Part shown: one piece after another, positions 22,444 to 32,731 of the stretch
Numbering within the stretch: position 1 is the stretch's first letter
How the letters are laid out: every line of letters starts with the position of its first letter
Assembly: GCA_905250885.1 (NCBI GenBank)
Contig: CAJNOQ010001140.1
Location: forward strand, 1-35,334
Length of the DNA stretch: 35,334 bases
Origin: Didymodactylos carnosus
Lineage: Eukaryota; Rotifera; Eurotatoria; Philodinida; Philodinidae
Direction: 5' to 3'
Position numbers and translations under genes: made by a program
Notes under the pieces: generated by a model
What the model was told of the DNA's origin: nothing
Databases searched by the model: none
The model's input: the letters and a program-made list of their open reading frames with translations, nothing else

Positions 22444-25400
22444 CTATAATGATCGTTTATTTACACAAAGCCATACTTGATCTTGAGGAAAAATATTCAA
22501 TGCTTTTTCAAATTTAAGTGGAATCTTAAATAGAATGAAGAAATTAAACATATATAGTTCCTAAATATACTACTAATACAAACCGTTGTTTTTTCACATG
22601 TACATATTTCAAACTGATAAAGACATTGTACAATAGCCAGTTTTACAGTTTGAATTGCAAAACGCATACCAACACAACTTCTAAAGTAATCCTTTCAAAT
22701 AGTCTACGTTAAGTAAAAGAACTAAGATTCAGTATTACCGCGGTCCGATGCCAAACGGTACAAAATATAATGGATCACGTTTTAGCTTCTCAGATGAATA
22801 AAATCTAAATATTGTAATATTTTAATAATAATATACATATTAATATAGTAAAAAGAGATACTATTGCTTTGTATTAATGAGTTTAAATATTTACCTTTCT
22901 GGTATAAATTGTTCAGGATTTTCCCATACATCGGGGTCATGATGTAGCCAATAAACTGGAACGGTTATTATCGTACCAGTAGGTAACATGTATCCACCTA
23001 ACTCACATGGTACACTGGATTCACGATCAAATCTATAACGTAAAAATAATCGATAATTCACATGTACAGCACTTCAATAAAACTCATTCTACCTTGTTAC
23101 TGGTGGATACATTCTTAATGTTTCATTAATAACTGCATCCAAATAGTGTAACTGTCCAATTTTCTCATAGGAAATATCATTCTGGATAAAAATCAAAAAT
23201 AATTTTATCTTTTAAAATAAAATCACAATCAAATACACTTACCATCCCATTTTCATCGATACAAACCGAACATATCTCTTGAAAAACCTTTTCTTGAACA
23301 TGAGGATTAACTGCCAGGGCGTACATAAAAAACGATAATAGTGAAGCGGTTGTTTCAAAACCAGCAATAAAAAATATTAGCGCTTGACCAATTATTTCAT
23401 CATCTTTTAAGGCTAAATATTGTTTTGTTGCTAAATGAAGTTTGAAAAGTTAACAGAAACTTTTCCAACATTCTTCATGAATGCTTTTGAAAACTAAAAA
23501 TATATTTGAAAAATTCCTCTCTGTTAAGTAGTAGTGCCAGATCTTGCTACATTTTAAGATTATCGAGAACTTTTTAGCACTTAAAATGGTGGAGAAACCA
23601 TTGCTGTACGAACATCTATTTTTTTACCCTTGTTTTTAGAATAACTTTGGGAAAACTTAACATTTTGGGCTTCAATCTGTAGGGCCACCTTTCGAGGGAT
23701 AAGACATACATTTTATTATAATTTTGCCAAGGTCAGATATTCAAGGCCGAAAAGATATTTCTAGCAGGGGAAGCTCTTAATGGTAAACTTACGCGTTTCC
23801 ACTTTATCCGTATTTTCTAAATGACTATTATGTGTCTCAGTTTGATCCACCATTATTTGAATAAAATCATTTCGATTCTAAAGACATCGATATATCAATC
23901 TCTTACACTAAAGTATTTCATCCTAATACCTCGAGACCATTTCGTCGGCGTAGAAGTACTTCTTTCAAAACATGCGTTAAATAAGAAATTATCGCTTTTG
24001 GAAAACATGTAATACCCTTAAGAACTAAATATCGAGCGAGTCTTGGTGCAAATACTGTAAAAAAAAGCAAATATTTTTATACTCCATTTATATAATCCGT
24101 TAACGTACTGACTGTATATGATGATGATCGGATTTCCTAGTGTAACGGTGAAAAGACTTTTTAAATGTTGTACCATTGTAAGATTTTCATTTTGCAACGA
24201 GTTTATTTCAATTCCAAACAGACACGACGCTAAACTGATCATAATAGACACAAAACTTATGTCTGGATGTACTCATCATTTCAGCGTTACCTATCGTGTC
24301 TATTGTATAATTACTAAATAATCTGACAGTAAAAGGCAAAAAAACAAATGAAACTTTGCTTATGGTAAAAGAATTTTACCCTCTCGCTTCAAACATTTCT
24401 TGATTATCAGCTAATTGAGATAAACGTATATTAAGCATCCTACTGCAATGATCTACCAAACTAAACATCTAATGTGTGTAATTGTGTAATTAGACAGATA
24501 CGTCAATTACTCTTTAGTGTTATACGTACATCTTTTAGTTTACTGGTGGTAAATGTTGGCGAAACGTTACTTCTTGACCGTTTCCATTCGTCATTTTGTA
24601 ATGAAAATAAGCCATGATTTAATGGTGGACCATTAATACCCTCGATTCTCTGAAATAAACGTGGAATATAGTTGAGATATTAAATTACTTCAATAATTTC
24701 TATCATTCTATACCCTTCTATTTGTGAATAAATGGAAATCTTTGATAAGTACTTTACGTAATAATTCAGTATCGGCTAAAAGGATAATTGGATGAGCACC
24801 TTCAAATACACTGAAAAATAAACATTTTTATCAATATTTTTATCAATATTTTGTCAACAATACCCAACGATTTTTCCATATTTGATTATCAATTCCATAT
24901 CGTATTGATATAAACCCTTCAAAAATTATTTTATTACAAAATCTTTTTCTATTAATCTTCTGTTAAGTAAGACTTCGGCCCGTCCGCCGAAGTTTTCTAC
25001 CGCAAGTATGATTCTTCACGATTTTTCACTGAATTAAAATTGTCACAACCTTTTAACAAAAACCAGTAGAGACTCAAGCAACATTTCGTGCGAAAGAAAA
25101 GACGAAGGTCTTTAAAACGGAATCTAAGCAAATTGTTCGAACATTACTAGTTCGAACAATTAGTGGAAAATCGTGACGGAATCACACTTGCGATAGGAAA
25201 CTTCGGTGGACAGGCGATTTTACTTTTTTTAGATAACTCAATAATGAGCCAAAAACTGGAATCGGTCTTGGTCCAGGAATTTTCATACGATAAAAAATGT
25301 TGTTCATGTAAAATTTGATACTACAAAGCAAAGATATTTTTAAACATATATACAGTTGATTAAACCGTCATGATCAGAAGAAGAGTTACGGTCAAGAACT

Positions 25401-25444
25401 TACATGTAAAAAGTGAGAAGACCCAATAAAATTGAAAATAACAT
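22444..25444 (-). CDS. Cytochrome P450, CYP3 clan, complete
   Basis: Fifteen exons in transcript order: 25444-25404, 25320-25224, 24916-24864, 24810-24714, 24649-24530, 24468-24380, 24255-24113, 24054-23930, 23877-23793, 23430-23243, 23181-23093, 23032-22895, 22804-22739, 22680-22584, 22524-22444. All phases agree; they total 1509 nt, 502 aa, the usual CYP3A length. An N-terminal membrane anchor (MLFSILLGLLTFYIIKFY) is followed by a proline hinge (IPGPRPIPVFG), LFTNRR, an NDEWKRSRSNVSPTF C-helix region, the I-helix oxygen-activation motif AGFETT at 306-311, the ExxR motif (E366-R369, NETLRMYPP), PERF, and the heme loop FGIGPRSCVG with Cys446 as thiolate ligand. The order and wording match CYP3 enzymes: ER-bound monooxygenases acting on lipophilic substrates with P450 reductase. 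The substrate is unknown. The acceptor of exon 7 (24255) was chosen for phase over a nicer-looking AG seven bases upstream. Intron 2 carries a MITE-like insertion. No disabling change was seen. Confidence 0.94.
24977..25216. mobile_element. MITE-like element in intron 2 of the P450 gene
   Basis: Roughly 50-base imperfect inverted ends (about 24977-25027 and 25165-25216) share a CCGAAGTTTTC-type core and a CGCAAGT..GATTC stretch. The inside holds a near-perfect palindrome at 25131-25162 (AATTGTTCGAAC arms). There is no coding capacity. It lies wholly within the intron, so the splice sites are intact. Confidence 0.65.
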
Positions 25445-25699
25445 CCATGTAAAATACCAGTTGGTGAAAATAGTAGTCATATATATATTAATTATATTGT
25501 CTAAAAATAATCAAAACTCTTTTGTTACAGAAACCCTATGTTTACCAAGAAAAATATTAATATTTCGAACTATTTTTGTACAAAAATGGTTTTTGAATCT
25601 ATTTTAAAAACTGCTTATCTAATTTACTTTCCTGCAAAATTTATTGCAACATTCGTGTCTCTTGTCATTTTCGACAAGCCTTGTCGAAACAAAAACATA

Positions 25700-25866
25700 G
25701 TATGTTTTTGTTTGTCAGAACAGGTAAAAAAAAGCAAGATTCTTATCTCTTGTCATTTTAGATAGGAATGTTTCGTTTGTCATAACAGGTAAAAAAAGCG
25801 AGCGAGATTCTTGTCATTTTAGACAAGAATATTTTCGTTTGTCATAACAGATCAAAAAATCAAGAT
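25700..25866. repeat. Tandem 60-70-base subterminal repeats
   Basis: About two and a half copies begin TTTGTC(A/G)(T/G)AACAGGTAAAAAAA, followed by GATTCTT and TTGTCATTTTAGA(C/T)A(A/G)GAAT, starting near 25709, 25777 and 25838. They belong to the left end of the compound block. Subterminal tandem repeats are common transposase-binding regions, but that role is not shown here. Confidence 0.65.
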
Positions 25867-25876
25867 TTTTGGCAAT

Positions 25877-26163
25877 GACATTTGGGCGCAACGACATTTG
25901 GGCGCAGCGACATTGGGTGCATCTATGACAAAAGCAAACAGAAGTAGTGCATTTGTTAAAGTATGCTACAAAACGATAAAATTCTCTTTAAACAAACTTT
26001 TTATGCTGTGAGAGCTTTTTCTATATTACTCATATCCAACCGTAACCACTGTTTCTTTAATCTTCATCGATATTCACACTCACACTCACCCTCACCCATA
26101 CCCACACCGGCGTCTTTGAACTTCAACTATCGTTGCGCCTAAATGTCGTGCGCCCAAATGTCG
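25877..26163. mobile_element. Foldback with tandem GACATTTGGGCGCA ends
   Basis: Three 15-16-base tandem copies of GACATTTGGGCGCA(A/G)C at 25877-25920 face about two complementary copies at 26134-26163. The arms are GC-rich, and the middle holds a CA/CCCA-rich simple repeat (26070-26107). It is a short palindromic element nested in the compound block and directly abuts the next foldback. Confidence 0.7.
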
Positions 26164-26171
26164 GTATACCG

Positions 26172-26335
26172 TTTCATACGGAACCCTATATGTCAGCGAT
26201 TTTTTTGATTGGTCGGTGGGGTTTTGTACAAAACCCTCGAAAGGTTTCGGCGACTGTTCTTTCGAAAATGTACGTTTGTAAAGAACCCTACCGACCAATC
26301 AAAAAACTCGATGACTTATATGGTTCCGTATGAAA
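26172..26335. mobile_element. 164-bp foldback with ~60-bp inverted arms
   Basis: TTTCATACGGAACC at the left end is exactly complementary to the right end, and pairing continues for about 60 bases per arm, including GATTGGTCGGT/ACCGACCAATC. The short loop contains TTTCGG/TTCGAAA words. It carries no protein. The flanks show no clear target duplication. Confidence 0.8.
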
Positions 26336-26389
26336 TCTCTGGACGGATTAGTATCAAATCAATGAGAGTTTGGTACGTTTGACAGTACG

Positions 26390-26580
26390 TTGGTACGTTG
26401 AGACAGTTCCGAACTGTATTCGAATTGCGAAACCATATAAAAGGGTTCGTAGCTACTACGAAACCAAAACTGGTTTCGGCGACTATAGGGTTTAGAGAAG
26501 TGAAACCATTTCTAAACCCTTCAGCAGAAAAAAGATTTCGTATCAACCTCTTGTTTTTTAAGAGTATCATTCTCTACATG
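26390..26580. repeat. Decayed foldback neighbour sharing TTTCGGCGACT
   Basis: The word TTTCGGCGACT occurs here (near 26475) and in the loop of the 26172-26335 foldback, together with AAACCATAT and GGGTTT/AAACCC words in both orientations. It is probably a diverged relative of the same element, with no clean ends. Confidence 0.35.
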
Positions 26581-26583
26581 TAA

Positions 26584-26778
26584 CTTGAACAAGACACAGC
26601 AATTCCGGGCTATACATCAACATCTTTTACACATAAAATGGCAAATGTAGAACACCTAAAACAGTATGCCATAAAATTATCAAAAACCTCCATATCAAGA
26701 CAACTGGATGTAACACAAAACACATTATCTGACATCATAGAAGACACTCTTGTTTTAGTTATTCCAGTTTATAAATAA
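26584..26778 (+). pseudogene. Coding-like fragment with a helix-turn-helix-like segment
   Basis: An open frame of 64 codons runs from just after a TAA at 26581 to TAA at 26776-26778. The only Met is at 26638. Composition is protein-like, and the segment LSKTSISRQLDVTQNTLSDI has the spacing of a helix-turn-helix (a small residue mid-turn, a recognition helix rich in Thr/Ser). It lies in the compound repeat block, so it may be a remnant of a transposase or of another mobile-element protein. No family was recognised, and the function is unknown. Confidence 0.25.
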
Positions 26779-26919
26779 ACTGCTGATAACAAATTGATCA
26801 TTTTATTGCCAACAAACCTTTACTGGTCCACTTTGTTATATCATTTGTTGCAGTATTCTTGTATTTTAGCATTTCAGATAAGACTTGTTACATAATTTAC
26901 AGGTATTTTTATCTCAAGA

Positions 26920-27025
26920 ATCTTGACTGAAATTTCTGTCTTGTGATTTCAGCCAAGATCGTTAAAAAGAATTGTTTTTTGGCTGAAATCACAAGAAAGA
27001 AATTCCAGCCAAGGTTTTTGTAAAA
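26920..27025. repeat. Inverted repeat around CTTGTGATTTCAGCCAAG
   Basis: Arms of about 40 bases (about 26926-26963 and 26981-27020) share TTGTGATTTCAGCCAA and its complement. A word ATTTTTATCTCAAG occurs once before and once after it in the same direction. It is part of the compound block. Confidence 0.6.
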
Positions 27026-27204
27026 TTTTACACGTATTTTTATCTCAAGCATCTTGCAAGAATCGTATGTACAAAGTATTCATCTATAATTCATTTTCAA
27101 TTTTGTTTTTCTATATATATGCAGCATAGTTGTACAAATGCGAATACAGGTATACGTAAAAATACTGATTCAATCGTCTATCGACAAGGTTCTTGTTAGA
27201 ATAA

Positions 27205-27315
27205 TAAATATCGGTTATGACTTAAAAAGAAAATGAAAATTTTTCCATCAATAGAAAAAAAAATTTCTCTCATTTTTTCTCATTTTTTAAGTCATAATCA
27301 AAATATCGGTATTGA
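27205..27315. repeat. Inverted repeat with ATATCGG..TATGACTTAAAAA arms
   Basis: ATATCGGTTATGACTTAAAAA at the left pairs with TTTTTAAGTCATAATC..ATATCGG at the right, around an A/T-rich loop. It lies in the right part of the compound block. Confidence 0.6.
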
Positions 27316-27969
27316 AAAATTCTTGTCGAGTCTACCAAGATACATTTAAAGATTCGTGTATGAAATGTCACAAGTCAAGAATCTTCCAAGAGAAGAAAGT
27401 TGACCGGTATTGCCGCTTCAAACAAGAATCTCTCGCAAAAAAAGTGGAAGATCAGTAAAAACTACATACAAGGATTTTGTTTTTTTGATCCGTTATGACA
27501 AATGAAAAGATTCTTGTCTGAAATGACTAAAGACAAAAATATTGCAAAAAACATTAACAGGAAAGTGGATCAAGGTATGTTATCCTAGCGACATTTCTTC
27601 TAATATATAGAGTGAAAAGAACGGAAGAAAAATATCTTTTTCAGCGCCTTGTCCTTTAAATGATGTCCTTGTCAGTTAAGACAGGTATCTGCAATTTAAG
27701 AATATTTGAAAGAAATCAAACTTGTACAAACGTAAGCTGGTTCTTACGTATATATTGTTCATTTAGAAAACGAGTCAGGATCCCGCATGATACTTTTCAT
27801 AGGAATTAAACTCATCATGTCTCATTTACTTCAATAAACTTTTTTAAATCCTCAAAAATGAAAATATATCCGTTGCATATATCCACCGTAGGTGCACATG
27901 CCGCATTAGGCTGCGCATATATTTACTGGAATCAGCATGAACAATTACCTTTGTTTCATGCAATATTTA

Positions 27970-28407
27970 CACTGTAATCTTGAATTAATTTCTAGTTTAT
28001 GGAAAACCGACCCGAAATTCGCTGAGGAATTTCTACTTTCTAGAAATTCCATCTGATTTTCTATAAATTCGAATTTCTATAAATAATTCCCAAGAAACTG
28101 TAAATTCGATGTCGAATTTAAATCAAAAACGAAAGTGGAAATTCGCCCAGTAATTTCTAGACCAAATCAAAAGGGAATTTCTACTTTCTTGAGAATTATT
28201 TATAAAAATTCAACGTCGATTTTCTAAACATTGCAAATTCCTTAGCGAATTTCCAGCAGTTTGAAAATTATTTATGGAAATTCAAGGACGATTTTCTAGA
28301 TTGCTGGAAATTTGATTCTGTAAACTGGAAAATCCTCGAGAAATTCCTATAGGTACTGTTTCAAATTAACCGAGTATTTTCCATGAATAATTTCCAACCT
28401 TACAGTG
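27970..28407. mobile_element. 438-bp MITE with CACTGTAA ends and TA target duplication
   Basis: The ends are CACTGTAA and TTACAGTG, flanked by TA on both sides (27968-27969 and 28408-28409). The inside is rich in GAAATT/AATTTC and TTTCTAGAAATT words in both orientations, giving an overall foldback. TA duplication and short terminal repeats fit a Tc1/mariner-type non-autonomous element. No transposase is encoded. Confidence 0.75.
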
Positions 28408-29454
28408 TAGTCCAAAATACTACTTGTTTCGCATGATTACAGCACTTCAAAGGACGAGGAACGATAAGACCGCAAATCGGCACCCTTTCAAATCAGTCTT
28501 AAGTTATCTCATCTGATGCAGTTTTTGTCCACGATTAGCACTAACATATTTTTAGACAGTAAAAATCCTTTTCCAGCGACCCTGGAAGCCTTTCAGCAAA
28601 AAAAATCTTTGCTCGTTGACCTTTACTCAAAGTATTTTCATTATTCCACTTCTTTCATCTAGAGCAAACACAACCCATTATATATCGTCCGATAGAGAAT
28701 TTAATTAATTGAATTGCAAAATGAATCTCCCCTATCGAAACTGAATCTGTTTGCGTTGAAATTTTTCACTATATTATATGTGTGTATTTTCGGGTGATTT
28801 AGATCCGTCAGTCCGAACAGTTGGATGCTTCCTTCGGTAGATTTTCGATGGTTCCTCATACGTATTTGAATGGTCCGTTGGATTGATAAAAATTTCAGCC
28901 TGAACAGACAAAATTTTGATAGGATAAGTCCATATGCGTTGAAACATCCAATTCTTTAGAAAACGCTATTCATAAATGGCTTTGAAGATCTGAGCGGTGT
29001 TCTGGCTGGTAAGTTTAAGAGCAAAAAGAAGAATCGAAAAATGGTAGATCAGCAAAGAAAAAGAGGGAGAATTGCATCTATAGTCATCTGTTTTTTAATA
29101 TATTTTATGTGGCTGATGGTGATTAGTGGATTGAAGTGGAAACTTTTACATTTGTTATTTTTCAATAAAACAAAATTTTTCATGTTGATCTCGTATACAT
29201 CATTCTGAGCAAAAAATATGTTCCATTTAGCCTTCGTAAAAGAGCTCTGGTGAAAATTCCAGTTTTCTGCAATTTGTTATTAGAACTCCGTCACAAGGTG
29301 GTAAAAGCAAGTGAATATTTCTTATCATCATCAGCCAACTGCAAGGGCGTTATAGCGTATGCAGTCGATCACTATCGACGATCGATCGACTGTTTCTTAT
29401 ACAAATATAAAAATAAATCAAAGTAGTCTTAGACAGAGACAAGATACCTAGATC

Positions 29455-29895
29455 TTGACCTGTGACCTGCACGGGTCAAGGTCAAAATTTGTAGAAGAAG
29501 CTAGAAAGTTTAACTTTAAGGTAGCTTATTGTTATTCGATCTAATAAACAATTTTGCCTCGGGTCTGGTCCTGACTTATAAAGTTGAACCTGGACCTGCG
29601 GACCTGCACTTGAAAAAGATAGATCTAGACTTGAACCTGGACCTATGACCTGAACTTGTGACCTGGACGCTGGGTCCATTGCATAAAAAAATTCTAAGAG
29701 TAGTGTGAATTTACAATATCCTGTACTAGAATTTAAGGACAGTTCTTAGGATATGTGAGAAGCACGTGATAGATATTTTGAATAAGACTTTAGGTCACAG
29801 GTACTTCAGGTCCCCTTTTTCAGGTTCAGGTCTTGCAGATCCAAGTCCGCTTTTGCTAGATCGGGTCTGAACATATGACCTGGATCATCCTCTCT
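29455..29895. repeat. Degenerate GACCTG/CAGGTC-rich repeat
   Basis: TGACCT/AGGTCA and CCTGGACCTG-type words recur many times in two groups (29455-29670 and 29790-29885), first mainly as GACCTG, then also as CAGGTC. The apparent minus ORF at 29482-29679 is only this repeat read as protein. It is likely an expanded simple repeat, although the words coincide with nuclear-receptor half-sites. Confidence 0.55.
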
Positions 29896-30243
29896 CTGGT
29901 CTTAGATATTGGAAAAAATCCATATTCTTTTTAAATTTATAGTAAAATTGACTAACGGAAGAATCTTCGTAGGTGATTAAAAGCTCTTCGGATTCAAACT
30001 AGTTTTTCTGTAGTAATTCTTGATGTAGATCACGAATTTGATATTTATTGGAGCCTGTGGAGATGTTTATTGTTTGTCTTTAGCCTCTAGCCTTTAGCGG
30101 CTCACTTTATAGTTTCAATTTAACAAGCTGAGATATCACCAGTTTGTACAACAATTCGACTTACACAGAATAAAACATTAAACCTACCAGCTAAGTTCTT
30201 GTTGAAGTAAACAACATTGACGTAAAGTAAGCTTCGAAAATAG

Positions 30244-30369
30244 GTGCAAACACAGAGATTCAAGAATTTTTTTCTCAATCGGTGAAAACAGCGGCCGGCT
30301 AAAATCTTTTTCTCAGCTCGTTCTCAACCGCTTTTCACCGGACTGATTCTAACTCCACTGTGTATGCAC
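30244..30369. mobile_element. 126-bp foldback element with GTGCAAACACAG-type ends
   Basis: The left end GTGCAAACACAG pairs with the right end CTGTGTATGCAC, and the inner arms CGGTGAAAA(C/G) pair with the complementary CTTTTCACCGG. A GCGGCCGGC centre is strikingly GC-rich. It is a short non-coding palindromic element. Confidence 0.65.
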
Positions 30370-31429
30370 GTATCTCAAATCATTCTTTAAATAGCTGTTC
30401 CAATTATCTTCTAGTTAAAGATGTGTAGTACTATATCAGTCTGCATGGCATTAAAGTAATGATAATTAAGTTGCCGTTTGGATGTGTCTTGCATTAATCC
30501 ATTGATCGTGATCAATTTTAATCTTGGTTCGAAACCAGAGCTGAATTGTTATTGTCTTGCACGAATGTATCTAATGAGATCCTGGCGTTATAATAAATAG
30601 CTACTAGAGCGTTGTTTACGAACTAGATGAGATATCAATTTTTGATTAAACTATATCAGAATATTGAAGTACTTTAGATAACACGTCTGAAGTTGCTTTT
30701 TATTGTATCTAATCTAATGTTACTTCATTGTTTATTCATGACATCGTATTTTTTTGCCAACGATGCCATGCACAAACTGTCACCGCCTGTAAAACCATGG
30801 CCGACACAGTTTTTTCCAAACCTTGAATTGAAATTTTATTTATGTGTAATAGAACTAAAAAGACAGAATACTTTAACTTTATTCTGAAGTTTTCAAGTTT
30901 TATAAAAAAGACATCCCCTTTCGATTAACACCTAATTTCTGAATGACTTATTATTATTATTCATTAAGATTTTTCGATGAAATTAGTTTACTTCTTACTT
31001 TTTTTCTGATCTGCCCATATAATACAACCTCTTGTTTTATATGTTAGATACGCAGATCATTCATCATCATTTATTGAATATTTAGCCAATGGTAGATGCT
31101 GAAGTGAGGTGGCTCTGATTCCTCGCTTAGCTTACAGTGCGATATACGTTAAGTTTTAATCGATACAGTCTGATTGAAACTTATAAAAAAAGTAAGAATA
31201 AATGCTAGAGGTCAAAAAAATGTGTAAGGAGTATTTATTGAATACGTAAGGAAGTCGTTGCCTAACGTCAGAAAACTCGTCAAGATGGTTAATTCCCGGG
31301 TAACACTATATCGTTAATTTCAAAAATTAAATATATCCTTTACTTGTGACGACGATAAAAGAAAATATAAAATAAAGTGAGTGCTCATATTTCCGAAGTG
31401 AAAACATGTTCATAGCAGTTTCGCAGATG

Positions 31430-31690
31430 AAATTCATCTTACAAGATCATGTAAGATCTGTCGTTTTCTTACGAAACCTTATGATAAGATCTTACTCCAT
31501 AGTCTTGCAAGATCTTGTCTTAAGATCTCCCACGATCAGCTCATAAGTGACAAGATCATATACGATCTTGTGACAAGGGATCGTATGATCTTGCAAAATC
31601 TTGTAAAATCTTGTCTGCAAGATTATTGAGCGTGACTCATATTTAGTTCTTATCACACGATCTTATATGATCTTGCAAGAGGTAATTACT
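31430..31690. repeat. GATCTTG/CAAGATC cluster
   Basis: More than a dozen copies of GATCTTG, CAAGATC, GATCTTA or close variants lie in both orientations over about 260 bases, with irregular spacing. The word is nearly palindromic (CAAGATCTTG), so the patch can form many alternative hairpins. It ends about 100 bases before the long palindrome. Confidence 0.7.
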
Positions 31691-31786
31691 CATCCTTACC
31701 CCATAAATTTTGCTACCATATCTAGCATATATCCAACAAAATGGCGAAGATCTACGGTTTTCGCCATTAGTAGCCTATACTCTAAA

Positions 31787-32672
31787 GGATCTTTTCATAA
31801 TGAAAAAGCGTTTGAAGTTACTTTTCGAAAATAGGTCTTCTAAGGGATCTTTGGAAAACCATTTCATAAGGCGAAAATTTAACATAGCAATATATTAGTT
31901 TATTTCATGGGTAATCCAAAGTGTCCTGTTCAGAATTAAAGCTAAGCGACCTCTTAATCTTTCGTGATTGAGATGTGGCACTGGATTTCCTCGAAGGCTC
32001 AGGATCGTTCTCTTAGATGTGGTAATCCTGAAAATGAATGGAAACATAGGTTACCGACCACACTGAGTCTCATAACACCATTTGTTTTGCCAAAAAGGTT
32101 CAAAACCTAGCGAAAACCTATATTAAGTGAAATAACCTATTTTTAAAATAACCCATCGTAAAATAGGAATCTTCCAAAGAAAAACAATATTTTTTACCAA
32201 TCTTAAGCACAGAATGAGATTGAGCAGATAAGATTTAGTATATATTAATATTCTGACGTAGTCTCGATCGATTTTGACTGAGATATGAATTTTCTGATTT
32301 TACGACGGATTATTTTAAAAATAGGTTATTTCACTTAATATAGGTTTTCGCTAGGTTTTGAACCTTTTTGGGAAAACAAATGGTGTTATGAGACTCAGCG
32401 TGGTCGGTAACCTATGTTTCCATTCATTTTTAGGATTATCACGTCTAAGGAGACGATCCTGGGTCTTCGGGGAAATCCAGTGCCACATCTCAATCACGAA
32501 AGATTAAGAGGTCGCTTAGCTTTAATTCTGAACAGGACACTTTGGATTACCCATGAAATAAACTAATATATTGCTATGTTAAATTTTCGCGTTATGAAAT
32601 GGTTTTCTAAAGATCCCTTAGAAGATCTATTTTCGAAAAGTAACTTCAAAAGCTTTTTCATTATGAAAGGAT
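31787..32672. repeat. 886-bp long palindrome just upstream of DOT1L
   Basis: The left arm 31787-32166 and the right arm 32296-32672 are reverse complements with only scattered mismatches and one-base gaps over about 378 bases, around a 129-base AT-rich spacer. There is no coding frame across both arms. Such long, little-diverged arms suggest a young foldback element or a recent inverted duplication. The right arm ends about 56 bases before the DOT1L ATG. Confidence 0.92.
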
Positions 32673-32713
32673 GGGTACACGCGAACTATTCATTTGAAAT
32701 CTGATTTCTTTTA

Positions 32714-32731
32714 GAAACTGAATTCAAAATG
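32714..32731 (+). promoter_or_regulatory. Possible 3' splice acceptor before the DOT1L start
   Basis: GATTTCTTTTAG ends at 32714, 14 bases before the ATG at 32729. It has the form of the gene's other acceptors (TTTTTAG). It could accept an upstream 5'UTR exon, which would then lie in or beyond the palindrome, or a trans-spliced leader. Confidence 0.4.

Larger units (their letters stand above)
25624..27572. mobile_element. Compound ~1.95-kb repeat block with inverted ends
   Basis: The left end (25624 onward: ACTTTCCTGCAAAA, TATTGCAACA, then TTGTCATTTT) matches the reverse complement of the right end (to 27572: TTGCAAAAAAC..AACAGGAAAGT). A second inner pair matches too: 25814-25866 with 27475-27525, sharing GACAAGAAT and TTTGTCATAAC. 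The left end is expanded into about three tandem copies of a 60-70-base unit. Inside are two smaller foldbacks, a CA-rich patch and a short HTH-like ORF. This looks like a DNA-transposon-type unit invaded by smaller elements. The target duplication and exact ends are not settled. Confidence 0.55.
25445..32728. other. Repeat-dense region between P450 and DOT1L
   Basis: About 7.3 kb without a supported gene, holding most of the window's repeats: the compound block (25624-27572), the CACTGTAA MITE, the GACCTG-rich patch, the foldback at 30244, the GATCTTG-rich patch and the long palindrome. The sections 28410-29440 and 30370-31400 show nothing I can interpret. The plus ORF at 30693-30887 has no motif. 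Confidence 0.6.

Noticed and set aside
22444..25444. First impression that the P450 was a truncated pseudogene
   Set aside because: Two further exons at 25224-25320 and 25404-25444 supply the membrane anchor and proline hinge, and all 15 exons agree in phase.
25700..25866. Spaced repeats considered as a CRISPR array
   Set aside because: The repeats are diverged 60-70-base tandem units at a transposon-like end in a eukaryotic genome, with no short identical repeats and unique spacers.
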